Notes: generated by a model not told the origin, from the sequence alone. 64,000 nucleotides of DNA from Piromyces finnis (GCA_002104945.1 MCFH01000011.1:505501-569500), one strand, 5' to 3'. Shown: positions 1 through 13,002, numbered from the stretch's first letter. Numbers and translations: made by a program.

Positions 1-2311
1 ATCTTTGACAATGATCAATAGTAGAAGCAGGACCTTTATGTAATATTACACAATAAATTATATATAATTTATTAATAATTTAATTTAATAAAAAAATAAA
101 AAATAATTAAACGTTGAAATATACCTGAAATATTAACATTCTTTTGATTAGTTCCTGGAATTTCAGTTTGATCAACATAAACTCTGCATCCAGTTTGTTC
201 GGCTAATAATCTAATAGTTTCACCCTTTTTACCAATAACTAAACCAACAAGCTATTTTAAAAAACATAAATATAACAAAACAAACAAACAAAAAAAAAAA
301 AAAAGACATAGAAATATTAATAAAATATTATATTGGTAAAAAAAATTTTTTTTTTTTTTGTTATTATATAATATTATAATTATGAATATTTAAATATGAA
401 TAATTGGTTCTATTTACATCTTTATGAACTGGCATATGTCTTGTGACAATATTTGAATTATTTTGAGTTGTAGCATTTTGTTTTTGACTATTAGCTATAA
501 GTTCATCAATTAATGCACGAGCTTTATCAATAGCTGTTTGTTCACCTGATATAGATATTGGGGCATTAGCATCTGTATTACTATTTTGGAGTACATTTAA
601 TTTTGCACCACTTTTAATTGCAATATCTCTAATGGTATCACCATGTCTTCCAATAACTATATTATTAATTTTCATATTAAAAATATTAATAGGTAATAAT
701 ATAATAAGTAATTATTATAACGAAAATCCATGAATTCTTATTTTTAATTAAATAGGTTATAATAAAAAATATAAACGTACTTAAACCAACAATGTTTCTT
801 GGAATTGGTATAGTAATTTGATTTGTATTTGGTGGAAGACTATTATTATCGTGAGGTCCTGAACCTGGTCCATAATGTCCCATATTCTTTATTTTTATTA
901 ATTCAATTTTTTTATATATAGTTAATTTTTATTTTTGTTTTATCGCATAGTTAAAATAAGAACATTGTATATTTAATTAGATATTAAATAGTATATATAT
1001 AAAATACTTAATAGTTTTTATTAATACATAAAAATGACTGTATTGAAACTACCTTTAGATTTGGTCTATTTTCAGATTCATCAATCATTGTTTGTATCAT
1101 TTGTATAGCTCTTTCAACATCATCTGGTAAACCAATAATAGTTAATCTTCTATTTGGTTCACTTGAATCTATTATATTTTATTAATAAAAATGATCATAT
1201 ATGATAATTATTGTAATAATAAATATATATATATATTTAAAAAATATAAAAAGAAAAAGATATGCTGTTAATACCATATTAATAATTCATATATAGCTTT
1301 TTATTTCATCCATAATAAATATTATATATATTGTTTATTAATATATACCTTGAGGAATTTGAACTTTACAATGAGTAGTTGCTTCTATACGTTTTAAACT
1401 TTCACCACCACGTCCTTTAAAATTGAAATAAATAAATTTTTAACATTTAAATATGAATATCTAAATTTTATATAATGTATAAATTTGAAACTAATAAATG
1501 TTTTTTATTAATTACCAATAATTAAACCCTAATTAGAATTTTATTTCATAAAATGGATTTCATTTTAATAATCAACATTTAACATAAAAATATATATATG
1601 TATCAATAAGTATATAGAAATCAATTTATAATTCTTATTTCTTAGAAACATTTATATATTATTTCTAATATGATTAAAATAATTACTGTCATGTGATTTG
1701 GAATAAGATATTCTTTTGATACTGTTCCTGGATTTGCATTTCCATTAAATAATTGACGTGCTTCCATATCTTTTTGTCTTCTCTCTTCCGAACCAAGTCC
1801 AAAACGAGGTTTATCAACTTTTATATTATTTATTAAGAAACCAAAATTATTTTTATAAAAAATCCAAAAAAAAAAAAAAAAAAAGAAATCTATAAGTTTA
1901 AAAGCACATTTTAAATATTAAATATTTATAAAAATATATATTTACATCCATATTCTGGACGAGAAAATTGACGTTTTGAATCTCTTGATTCATCAATATG
2001 ATTTGCATCTTCTCTTGATCTTTTGTTTTGTAAATCTTCAATATTAATTATTAAAAATGAAACATAAAATTTTGAGATTTCATAAGTAAGATTATTTATG
2101 ATAAGAGTAATGATTTATCGTTTTTAAGATTTGAAATGTATATATATAATAATTTATTATTGAATTTAATGATTCATTTATAGAATATTATAAATTTCTC
2201 TATATTACTAATGAAAAACTTTTTATATGAAATTTGTTATATACCTCCTCCTAATGATAAACTTTGTGCAATTTGCTTTGCACGCTCTACTGGATCCATT
2301 GCATCACTCAT
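1..2311 (-). CDS. Multi-KH-domain RNA-binding protein (FUBP/KHSRP-like), 3' end outside window
   Basis: Starts at ATG 2311 (MSDAMDPVERAKQIAQ) and runs leftward through exons 2245-2311, 1946-2035, 1687-1817, 1516-1528, 1349-1414, 1053-1168, 781-886, 418-656, 125-251 and 1-33; all phases agree. Three KH domains are seen: GLIIGRGGES (exons 4-6), GLIIGRHGDT (exons 7-8) and GLVIGKKGET (exon 9). Each carries the GxxG loop that contacts single-stranded nucleic acid. The leader DPVERAKQIAQSL and the serial KH layout resemble far-upstream-element-binding/KSRP-type proteins, which act in transcript control, splicing and decay. Spacers are short and Gln/Asn-rich. An apparent ATG at 675 (MKINNIVIG) lies in an intron and is not a start. 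The C-terminus, and any fourth KH, lies beyond base 1. Family is sure; the exact orthologue is not. Confidence 0.9.
1516..1528 (-). other. 13-nt microexon inside the first KH domain
   Basis: The 13 bases between AG (1529-1530) and GT (1514-1515) on the minus strand encode Gly-Leu-Ile-Ile plus one base. They join the preceding exon, ending in Met-Thr, to the next, starting Gly-Arg-Gly-Gly. This is the only way to complete the KH signature GLIIGRGG, so the exon is well supported although far shorter than a normal exon. Confidence 0.85.
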
Positions 2312-4220
2312 GATAGACTATATTATGATTTTATTTAAATTTTTTTTATTATTGTTATTATTAAATTACAAATGATTTTCTGTACAACTTGAAGCAGGTT
2401 GAATTAATATGACGACTTAAATGATTTAAAATAATATGTTTCGAAATTGTTTAATTTATTTTATGTGAATAAATAAAAATAAGGAATTAGTTGTTAATAT
2501 TTATACAGAATTTTATAAATAAAAAATGATTTTATAAAGTGTATAATATTTAATGTTTTATAACATAAAATAAAAGGTTGCTTTTTTTTTTTTTTTGTTT
2601 TTTAATAATAGTGTTAAATATAAAGTATGAATGAATAAAATCTAATTATGATTCCTTTATTATTTAAAGTAGTTCTTCTTGAAATTCCAAATATTTGAAA
2701 ATATATTATCTTTTTTTTTTTTTTTTTTTTTTTTTTTGAAGATAATTTGGAAATTTTGTCGATTAAATATTGAATATTTCGTTAAAATTCATTATACTAT
2801 TAATTGATGAATTTTTCAAATGTAATTTTATTTTGATACTGCATTCAAACATAACAAATGATATTAATAATGATGTTAATCTAATAGAAAGGAAACAGCA
2901 TTATACTTTTTATCAACTTATTGTAAAATTCAGCAATCCAAGATAAAAAAGTTAAAATAAATTGAGAATAATATCATAAAATTCTTTTCTTATTTTTTTA
3001 CCTATACCTTTTTTTTTATTATTATTATTATTTTATATTTTTATTTTATTTTATTTTTTTTTTTTTTTTTGGTAACACAGTATTTAATTTTCATTATAAT
3101 TAAATTTCAATAATTATTTAATGGATAAATAATATATATTTAAATAAATATATACTAATAAATAAATGAAAAAGATAAATAAATTTATATTTTACTCATC
3201 CATTTTTAGTTGAAATACATTAATGTACATTTTTAAAATCAATGTAATTAAATTGTTTATATCTTAAATAATAAAATATAATGGTTGTGACAATAATTAC
3301 AGTAATCTTCCAAAAACAACAATATAATGTTACTAAAATATAACAAAGCATAATATTAATTTTAGCAATACAATTATAAAAAATAATCTTTTAGAAATAA
3401 TAAAATAAAAAGCAATGTTATAAAAATTTAAATGATGTACTCATTGAAACAATCATAAAAATATTTTATGTATCATATTGTTGATTTTATAAAAAATATA
3501 TTCATAAATACAAAAACAAAAGTTTCTTTCTCTCTATTTTTCCATATAAAATGTTTCTTTACTTTCTTTCTTTTTTTAATGAATGATATTAATGAATATT
3601 GGATGAATTAGTATTTATCCTAGATTTTGGCCATTTTAAATAATATAGAATCATTAACAAAAAACAAACAAAAAAACATCTTCATTAACCTAATCCTTTT
3701 AATAACAAACAAAAACACAATATAATTTATTATATAATTAATATATTGCTAAATAGTATTAATACATATAAATAAAATACAATTTATTTTTTTTTTTTTT
3801 TTATAAATTATACTATTTAAATTAATTTTTTTTATAATTTAAATTTTTTTTTTTTGTTAAAATAATAATTCTTGTAGAATAAGAAATTAAAGTTTTTACT
3901 TTTTGAATTAATATTATAATCAGAAATAGTAAGTAAAAAAAAAAAATAATTCATTTATAAAGAGGGAATATAAAATTAAGAATATAAAATAGTAATACAA
4001 TATAAATGAATAAGATGAAAAAATGAATATATTTAAAATGATTAAGTTATTATTTTACATTTCAATAAAGAATTATTATTAATATCATTATTTTTATTAA
4101 TAATTTAAGGAGGAATAATAATCTAAAAAACTATAAAATTTATAGAAAATTTAATATTAATATTTATTTTTATTGTTTTTATTATTAAAACCATTTTTTT
4201 TTTAAAATTCATAGTTCAAT
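2312..4220. other. Intergenic region between divergent KH and PABPN1 genes
   Basis: About 1.9 kb of AT-rich DNA with long T runs (for example 2711-2737 and 3051-3070) and no coding pattern on either strand. It must hold both divergent promoters. I see no recognisable binding site, RNA gene or repeat family. Confidence 0.6.
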
Positions 4221-6146
4221 ATGTCTGACACTGAAGCTAAAATAATTGAACAACCAGAAGAAAATACTGAAATTGAAAAGGTTGTTGAACAAACTCCAGA
4301 AGAAAATGAAGATGCTGTAGAAAATAAAGTTGATTCTGAACAAGAGCCAACTTCTGCTCCAGCCGAAGAAAAGATAAATGAGGAAGTGAGTATCATATAG
4401 GAATAATTTTTTTTTTTATGCTTTTTTTTTTAAAAAAAGAAAAAAGAATTAATGCAAGTATATTATTTTAGGAACTTGAAGAAATGAAACAAAGAGTAAA
4501 AGAAATGGAAGCTGAAGCTGCTAAGATTATGGAAATGAATGAAGAAGCAACTAAGATTGATACTACTGATAATTCTGAAGGTAAAATAGTTCTCTGTCTA
4601 AAAAAAAAAAAAAATAAAAATAAAAATCTATGAAGTATAAAGTATAATAAATTTATTGTTTTATTTTTATATTGAAATATTATTATATGTAGCAAAAGAT
4701 GTTGATAGCAGATCTGTATATGTAGGAAATGTAAGTTTATAACATTTATTATTTTTATATATAACTTGGGAAATTGTGATTAATATTAATCATCATCATT
4801 ATTAATGATTCAATAGGTTGATTATTCATCAACTCCAGAAGAATTACAAACATTATTCCAATCTTGTGGTACTATTAATCGTATTACAATTATACATGAT
4901 CGTTTCACTGGTCATCCAAAGGGATATGCATACATTGAATTTGCTGATGTTCAATCAGTACAAAGTGCTTTAATATTTAATGAACTTCAATTTAAGGGTC
5001 GTCCAATTAAGGTATTAGCTAAACGTACTAATTTACCAGGTATGTCAAAACGTGGTCGTGGTGCATTCCGTGGTTATCGTGGTGGTTTCAGAGGTTTTAG
5101 AGGAGGTGCACGTGGTGCTTATGGAAGGTAAATAATTTTTTTTTCTTAAATATAAAGTTGGTTATAGCATTAGTGAATAAGAATAAATTTGAAGGAATAT
5201 GAAGAAAAGAAAAAAAAAAAGGATTAATATAAGAAACAGATTTGTAATATATTTAAATGGATTTAAAAAAAAAAAAGAAATTTAAATAACAAAAAGAGCA
5301 AAAATATATTAAATAATATAAGAAAAAAAACTTTTAATGAATAAAAATTAAAAGGAAATTTTTATTATGATATGAAATAAAAGATTTTTAATTCAATGAG
5401 GAAAAAAAGTTAAATTAACATATGTAGTAATAACGTATTATAAATTTATAATAGTAACTTAGAATATGATAATAATATTTCTAAATATTCAGCAAAATAA
5501 ACATAGTTTTTAATTAAAATTAAAGATACTGTAATAATAGAGTTATGATAAGGTAGAAGAAATAATCCAACATAAAAAATTAAAAAATAAATAGATAAAA
5601 TAAATTAAATATAAAGCAGATAATTTGAGATTGGTTTATTAGAATTAGTGAATAGTCATAATAAATATGAATTTAAATATAAAATAAAAGTTATTTGTAA
5701 TATTTCGATGAATGGATATATTATACGATAGAAGTTGTAAGTACAACATTTAAAGCTATTTTATAAATTCATAAATATCAAAATAATTAAAATAATAACT
5801 TTTTTTTAATATTTAAAAATCAAAAGAAAAAAAGTAAAAAAAAAGAAAAAAAAAAAAGAAAAAAAAAAGATAAAAGATAAAATAAAAACAAAAACAAAAA
5901 CAAAAACAAAAAATTAATAATAATAAAATAAAAATATTAACAGAAAAAAAAAAAAAAAAGAAAAATAAATAAAGAATTGAAAAAAAGAATAAAAAAAAGT
6001 TATAATTTCCAAAATAATAATAATAATAATAAAAAAAAAAAGGAAAGAGTAAAATATTTTTTATACTAATTACTAATTATTTTTAATTTTATATATAAAT
6101 ATATAAATAAATATTATACAGAGGTGCTTACTATGCCCCATATTAG
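4221..6146 (+). CDS. PABPN1: Nuclear poly(A)-binding protein, PABPN1/Pab2 type
   Basis: Exons 4221-4385, 4472-4580, 4693-4730, 4817-5127 and 6122-6146 give 215 residues. An acidic Glu-rich N-terminus is followed by a short helix (about 56-90) and one RRM (about 95-175). The RRM has RNP2 SVYVGNVDYS and RNP1 GYAYIEFA; the RGG-type tail [15 protein letters not shown] ends in YYAPY. This acidic-coil-RRM-Arg/Gly order and tyrosine end are the hallmark of nuclear PABPN1/Pab2, which binds poly(A) tails, stimulates poly(A) polymerase and feeds nuclear RNA decay. The first three introns are 86-112 nt; the last is 994 nt. If that intron is kept, translation stops at once (GGA AGG TAA), losing the last eight residues. 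Confidence 0.95.
5128..6121 (+). other. Oversized A-rich terminal intron of the PABPN1 gene
   Basis: The donor GTAAAT at 5128 and acceptor ACAG at 6118-6121 are clear. The intron is nearly 1 kb in a gene whose other introns are about 100 nt. Its sense strand is strongly purine/A-biased, with several A or A-plus-G blocks between about 5200 and 6050 that include an AAAAAC repeat near 5885-5915. No conserved reading frame, snoRNA boxes or tRNA is visible in it. Retention gives an in-frame TAA spanning the donor. Confidence 0.8.
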
Positions 6147-6694
6147 AAGAGATAAATTATTTATTATTTATCAAACATCATAAAATATTATCATTTATAT
6201 CATCAATTTTTATCATATTATTTAATATTATTTAATATTTATTTTTTTTTTAAATTATTTTTTTTATATCAACAAAAATAACATTTACTATTATATGAAA
6301 TTTAAACTTAAAATATTAACGAATAAATAATATATAAACAATTAAAAATAATATAAGATATCTTTTTTTAAGATGTTATATTTTAAAGTGTATTTAAGTA
6401 GATATATAGGCATGATTTATTATTAAAATATTATTTATTAATAAAGTTTTTATTTTTTTTTTTTCTTTGTGATCATTTTAATTACTACATTTTAAATTTT
6501 GTAGAAAATGCATTTTAACACTTTAATATAGTTTAACATGTTTTAGTAAAATTAGTATTCATGTAGATAAAAAATATCAAAATTATTATAATAGTAAAAA
6601 ACCTTTTTTTTTTAGAGGTTTTCCAGTTTTAAAAGATTATGAAAATATTTTCTATTATTTTTCTTCTGTTCTATCTGTTTAAAATATTTTTAAT
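6147..6694. other. Intergenic region, convergent gene ends
   Basis: About 550 bp between the PABPN1 stop and the end of the minus-strand unknown gene. It is AT-rich and holds the 3' UTRs and poly(A) signals of both. Nothing else is seen. Confidence 0.5.
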
Positions 6695-9622
6695 TTATAT
6701 CTCTATTTTTGTATTGTTTTTTCTCCTAGCAATGGAAATATTGATATCAATGAATGGATGACTATTTGCAGAATTTAATTTAGTTTTTTTATTTAAATTT
6801 TTATATAATTTAGATACATATTGTGATGCTCTTTGTTGTTTTTGTCTATAACTATAATTTTTTCCAATTGCATGTGGTGGATCAGCCGTTGGTCTTATGT
6901 AATCGGGTAATTTTGAAGTATTCATACTCGGAGTACAGAAAGATATTCGTGGTAATTTTGGATTCATTTTTATTTTATTTACTCTTATTGTCTCTTGCTC
7001 TTTTTCATATTTATGAATATCGTCTTCTAATCCGGGCATCTATGGTAATATTAAGGATGTTAAAAGTATAATAATAAATATGCGAAAAAGAAATTTAATT
7101 TTACAATACTAATAAAAAAAGTTTTAATGTGTTTTATATCATTATTGTATTACCGTTTGATATAATTTTTGTTCTGCGTTATTACAATATCTATATTGTG
7201 ATATATTTTGTCTTAATAAACAAAGTATTTCATTTTTAACCATTTTATTTACTTTATCCTCATAATTATTATTTTTCTTTTCCTTTTTCTTCTCCTTTTT
7301 GTTGTAATAATTATATTTATTACTTTTAGGAAATGAAACAATTGTATTAATACTTTTGTTTTTTTTTGAATTACATTCATTCTTATTTAATATAAATATG
7401 TCATCATTTAATAAATAGGTTTTTGATTTTCTTGATTCTACATTTTTACTTTGTGTAGATTCTTTTTCTGAATGTGATTTTTCTATCATCACTTCTTCAA
7501 ATTTTAAATTATTTTGAATGTAAATGTTTTTATTATACTCATTAATGTTATTTAATATTTCTTTGTTTTTATTTCCATTTTTATCCATAACAGTATTGTA
7601 TATTTCTGTTTTCGCAAGAATCATTTGCTTTCTATTTCTCATTTTGTCTTTTAATATTTATAAATATGTTGTATATATATATTTAAATTAGTATAGAAAA
7701 ATTTTATTATTATTAAAATAATTAATGTTACTTTTATATAATAATGTAGAAGAATTGCCTTTATTGCTTTGATATGATTTTTCTTCATTATCATTTGAAT
7801 TATTGATATTATTTATTTCATATTTTTTATTATTATTAAAATTTGTATTGGAGCTCAATATTAAAATTTCATTTTCATTTCCATTGATATTTTGATTGTT
7901 TTTTTCCTGTTTATCTTTGATGTCCTTATTATTATTCTCATTATTCTCAATTATATCTATGCCATTATTGTTATCCATATTGATGTTTTCGTTTGATATA
8001 TTTAGGTCTTTATCGTTTATTTTATCCTTATTTTCGTTTTTCTCATAATCTATATTAATTTTCTTTTCATTATTTATTTCCTTTACCTTTTCAATGTCTG
8101 TTTCATTATTATTTTCACTAGCTTTATTTTCAGTAGCAATATTATTTTTTTTCTTTTCCTCATTTTGATTGTCAATAGATTTTTGATTTTCTTTAATTTT
8201 TTTATTGTTATTTTCCATACTAATTTTATTATCATTTTCTTTTTTTTTATCATTTTCACCTTTTATATTATTCCCATTATTATTGCTATCATTATTTTCA
8301 ATATCATTGCTATTAGTACTTTCTTTCTTTATTTCTTCTTTTTCTTTTTCTTTTTCTTCATTCTTTAATATTTTTTTGATTTTATCGTTTTCTATGTTTA
8401 TAGTATTATTTTTCATTTCATTTTCATTTTCATTTTCATTTTCATTTTCATTTTCATTTTCATTTTCATTTTCATTTTCATTTTCATTTTCATTTTCATT
8501 TTCATTTTCATTTTCATTTTTGTCGACATTTTTATTATGATCCTTTTTTTTTTCTTTAATAACGCTATTTAATTTTTTTGTTATTAACATATTATTGCCA
8601 TTATTATTATTATCTTGTATATTATAATTCAATGAAGTATTCTCAAATGGAATTTTGATTTTATCTGGATTAAATTCTAAACTTTGGGATTTTTTGAACG
8701 GAAGAGGATTTTCTTGTACAATACTTTTTAAAGAACCACATGATTTAATTTTTCTTAACGTTTTTTTTTCCTGCTTATCTACTTTAATAATATTAGTCTT
8801 TGATGAAGATATGAATAAGTTTTTTTCATTCCTTGAATTCATTGTATTATTTTGAATTTTATTACTATTATTCTTTACTTTTTTTATATAACATTAATAT
8901 AAATGTAATAATACATGATTCATCATTAGTTATATTATTTAGTTTATTTAATGAAAATGATATAAAATAAATATAAAGTTACTTATTTTTTCATCTTGTT
9001 GTTGAATATTTATATTATCATTGTTAATCTCACTTATACTTGATCTTGAGCTTTTTTGAGATAATATGCTTTTTTGTGACAATGTATTGTTACTCTTCGA
9101 AATTTCTTGAGATTCTTTGGGATTATCATCTATACTGTCTATTATTATTTGAGATGAAGAATTATCATTATTTTCTTCATTTACAAATTTTATTGAAGTA
9201 GTTTTATTTGATTGACATTTGTTTAAATTTATTTTTTCAACATTTATAGACAATTCCAACAATTTATTACGAACATATTCTTCTCTTTTTTTTTTAAGTT
9301 TTAACAATTTTGATGTCATATCCTTTTCTTGTTGTTTTAAATAATTAATTCTTTTGTATTTTCTTACAGATTCTGAGTCATATTTTAACTCTATATCAAA
9401 ATCTGCATATTCATTTTTTCCTGTATTATTATTAAGAAGAGGTTGATTTATACTCAAAAGCTGTTTATCAGAATTATTAATATAGTTTTCATTTGGACAT
9501 TTTAAAAACCGATTTATTTTAGAATTATTAATAATATATAAATTATTATTTCTTTTTGTGATAGCTGCTTTTAATGCGGATTTAGTAAATAAACATGAGT
9601 ATGAATCAGCATTTTCAGACAT
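6695..9622 (-). CDS. Unrecognised Asn/Glu/Lys-rich protein with a helical N-terminal region
   Basis: Four exons (8983-9622, 7732-8877, 7154-7647, 6695-7039) join in phase into 874 residues; start MSENADSYSCLF at 9622. I do not recognise the family. Residues about 85-125 are a charged helix (KRINYLKQQEKDM onward) likely to form a coiled coil. The middle is disordered and dominated by Asn, Glu and Lys, including an uninterrupted (Glu-Asn)n run near residues 333-369 from a hexanucleotide repeat. The last exon (PGLEDDIHKYEKEQE, then PKLPRISFCTPS) is of normal composition and looks the most constrained. Compatible with a scaffold or cytoskeletal role, but that is a guess. It is divergent from the ITFG2 gene, 408 bp away. 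Confidence 0.75.
8413..8520 (-). repeat. Hexanucleotide repeat coding for (Glu-Asn)n
   Basis: About 18 tandem copies of TTTTCA on the plus strand. Read on the minus strand within exon 2 of the unknown gene they encode alternating Glu and Asn. The unit length (6 nt) keeps the frame whatever the copy number, so length variation between alleles is expected to be tolerated. Confidence 0.95.
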
Positions 9623-10030
9623 TATAATTATCTATAATAACAATGAAACATATCTATAAATATACTAAAAATCGAAATGCTCGTAATATATTAAATAATA
9701 GACTACTTACTTTTATATATAGTCTTCGAGAAATAGTTAGGAAATTATCATTAATATATATTTGTTTAAAGTTTTAAAATATCAATGTTTAATTTTTTTT
9801 TTTTTACAGAAATGATGTTTTAGCAATTAATTATTTAACTTTAATTATTAAAAAATTTAATTATGTGATACTAAATTCTAATAAATGAAATAAATAATAC
9901 AATAACTTTTTAAATTTATTTTAATTTTAAATTTTTAAAATTCAAATTTAAAATATGATAATTCAATAAATATATTAAGCCCATATTGAATATTAAATAA
10001 GAAAAAATAAGAAAAGACGAGTATATTATA
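9623..10030. promoter_or_regulatory. Shared upstream region of a divergent gene pair
   Basis: 408 bp between the start of the minus-strand unknown gene (9622) and the ITFG2 start (10031). Both promoters must lie here or in the 5' UTRs. The sequence is AT-rich with no recognisable box. Confidence 0.4.
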
Positions 10031-10778
10031 ATGGATAATAAAAAGAATTTAAAATCCCAAACCTCAAGGTCAGTTTCCTTTGTTCAACGTTGGAAATGGA
10101 ATTGGTCAGGAAACATTACGAATGAATCCTTAAAAATAGGAGATCTTGATAATGTAAATTTATTATTTATGGTTAAAGAATCATTGCTCTCATTATGTAA
10201 TTATATACTAAAAAAAGAAAATTAATATATATTTAAAAATCTTATTATTAAAAAAGGATGGAAATAATGAATTTGTAATTGGGTCAATTACTGGAACTGT
10301 TGGAATTTTTAAAGGTTACTATCATTCATTTTGGAAATATGATAAATTATTAAGGTTAATATTTAATTAAATGGGTAGACGTTTTAACAACAATATATAT
10401 AAAATATATATATTTATTATAGGACAAACACTTTGGAAATCATTTGAAAATCTAGGTACAATTACTGCAGTTGCAATTGGTGATGTTTGGTATATATATA
10501 TATATATATATATATTAAATATAATATAATATTTAGTAATTTACTATAATATTCAACAATCAAATAATTAAATATAAAATTTCAAAAGGAATAATGGAAG
10601 TAATTCTTTAATTGTTGGAACTGGTGAAGGTCAATGTCATATTATTGAAATTTCAAAAGTAAAATCAGAAGCAGGTGATTCCATTGAAAATTTTATAACA
10701 AAAACTGTAACTATTCCAGTCCCAGTTAATGTTTCAAGAATTTTAATTGCTGATATTGGTATCTATGAATATTTTGAT

Positions 10779-10809
<31 letters not shown>

Positions 10810-12405
10810 TATTTTTTTAAAAATATATTTATTTAATTATTATAATAAAGATGGTGATGGATTTAATGAATTAGTATTGGGAAGAACAGATAGATTTTTA
10901 CATTCATTCCAATTAATGAAAACAGATACATCAAGTTCTGTACCATTAGATAATAATAATACTACAGGACTTGCAGTAATTATTATTCACAATGATAATA
11001 ATACTGAAAAGGTTTTATTAAGAGAAAAAAGGAATTGGTCATTTGATGGCCAAGTAAGTATTATTTTTAAAAATTCTATTTAGCAGTATTATATTTTATT
11101 TACCCATATATACATGTATTTTTATTAAATTAGCTTGGATCTGTAGCTATAACATATGATCAAAAGAAGAACCCAATATTAATGGTTGCTCAGCCAGGAG
11201 GTAAAATAATTACTTTAAATGCATTTTATCAAGACTTTTTGTGATAATACTTTTTTTTTTTTTTAACAACGATACTAATTAACAATATGACAAACCATTA
11301 TTATTTGTTAAATAGGTGTAGTTATTTTAATTGATAAAAATGGTGAAATAATTAAGGAAAAAGATAATGCATCTAATGGATCTATAGAAGTTTCCACTGA
11401 ATTAATTACTGGTATTAAAGGGGTTAAAGGTGCAAATTATTCTGCAATGATTACAATGGATGGAAATATTAATTTTTATTATAAGTTAAAGAAAGAATGG
11501 ACATTACAAGTTAATAGTCAACTTTTTGCTATATCGAAAATTGATTGTACTAATGGTAAATGATTATGCTATAAGAAGGAAAAAAAAATAATTAATAATA
11601 ATAATTAATGAAAAAATCAAACTAACGATAAATATTATTTTATGTATAATTTGATTGAATATTAAATAATTAAGATGGAAATGAAGAGCTAGTAATAAGT
11701 TCATGGAATGGCTTAACTTATATTGTTGACCATTATATGAATGTTGTGGAATTTGATTTTGAAGAAAGAGTTTGTGCTTTCGTAGCAGGAAATTATGATA
11801 TAGCACCTAATAAAAGTATATATATATTAAATTTTTAATTTTATTAAAATATAATTAAATTTATTTCCCTTTTTCAATTATTATTAGGTGTACCATGCAT
11901 GTTTTTTGTAACATTTGATGATGTAATATATGTTTATTATGATATATGTCTAAGTTCAATATATTTGAAAACATTAAGTGATATATTAGATAAAGATATT
12001 GAAATGGTAAATATACTAAAGTGAAATAAATTAATATAAAAGTTAAATATAAAAAACAATAATTTTAATAATAAAAACTTTATCGTATTATATTTATATA
12101 ATTTATAATCAATATTCAATATTCAAGCATTCAGATATAATAGAAGGTAAATACTTTATAATTTTTTTAATATATTCAAATAAATAATACTAATAAAAAA
12201 AAATATATACATATATATAATAGAACTTGGCTTTGAACCACCAGCAAATGGAAAAAAGAGATCAAGAGCACAGTATGCTGACATTTTTCAAAAATTATTT
12301 TATAATACTGATTTAGAGTTATTAAGTGAAATACATGAAGAATTACAGGAACGAATACACAAACTACAAATATCAGATGTATCAAATATTAGATTAAATA
12401 TATGA
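10031..12405 (+). CDS. ITFG2: ITFG2 homologue (KICSTOR-type FG-GAP/beta-propeller protein)
   Basis: Eleven exons (10031-10153, 10257-10314, 10423-10489, 10589-10758, 10851-11053, 11134-11200, 11316-11555, 11675-11815, 11888-12006, 12128-12146, 12224-12405) give 462 residues, close to the animal protein's length. Family signatures run in order: RSVSFVQRW at the N-terminus; blade motifs LGRTDRF preceded by DGDGFNELV; QPGGVVILIDK; QLFAISKID; WNGLTYIVDHYMNVV; VPCMFFVTFDDVIYVYYD; and near the end ELGFEPP. In animals ITFG2 is one of four KICSTOR subunits that bring the GATOR1 GAP to lysosomes and restrain TORC1 when nutrients are low. The match over the whole length makes orthology likely; the TORC1 role here is inference. 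One exon is only 19 nt. Confidence 0.92.
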
Positions 12406-13002
12406 TTCTTATTAATTAATAGTAATCAATGTTATTATAATGTATAGTACTTTTGAACATTTTCTATTTAAATAACAACAACAACAATAAAAATAGCAAT
12501 AATAAAAATAACAAAAACGATAATGACAACAATAACAATTATTTTCATTTAAAGTAAATGTCTATCTTTTTATTTTCATATTCGTCTATAAAAATATAAT
12601 ATTTTTATATTGTTTGATATTAAATTTTAAATTATAAATAAAACGTATATAATTAAAAAAGAAAACACATTTTATAAAAAGCTGAGAAAAAACTTATTTT
12701 ATTAAATATAAACATGAATTATATTATTTGTAATTTAAGGATATATAATTAAAATTTGTTTGAAAAATAATTAATAAAAAATATATCTATATTAATATAG
12801 GAAGTAATATATATATTTATATAACAATCTTTTTTTTAAAAAGAAAGAATTTAAAGAAATGTATTTATTTTTATTTAATTTTCTTCTTTCATTTCTTTTT
12901 CTTTTTCTTTTTTTCTTTCTTTCTTTTTTTTTTTTTCATTTATCAATTTTTGCTTTGTAATAGAATTTATAGATAAGTAACTCTAATACATATTTCTAAT
13001 AT
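12406..13002. other. Intergenic region, convergent gene ends
   Basis: About 600 bp of AT-rich DNA with A/C-rich simple sequence (AACAAC, AAAATAGC) near 12470-12540 and a C/T-rich run near 12885-12935. No gene seen. Confidence 0.5.

Noticed and set aside
657-675. ATG at 675 as start of a separate 103-residue KH protein
   Set aside because: It is inside an intron; the acceptor at 657-658 joins the KH core to the upstream exon ending NIVGL.
5128-6121. snoRNA or other small RNA hosted in the long PABPN1 intron
   Set aside because: No C/D or H/ACA box pair with usable terminal stems was found by eye; the sequence is simple A-rich DNA.
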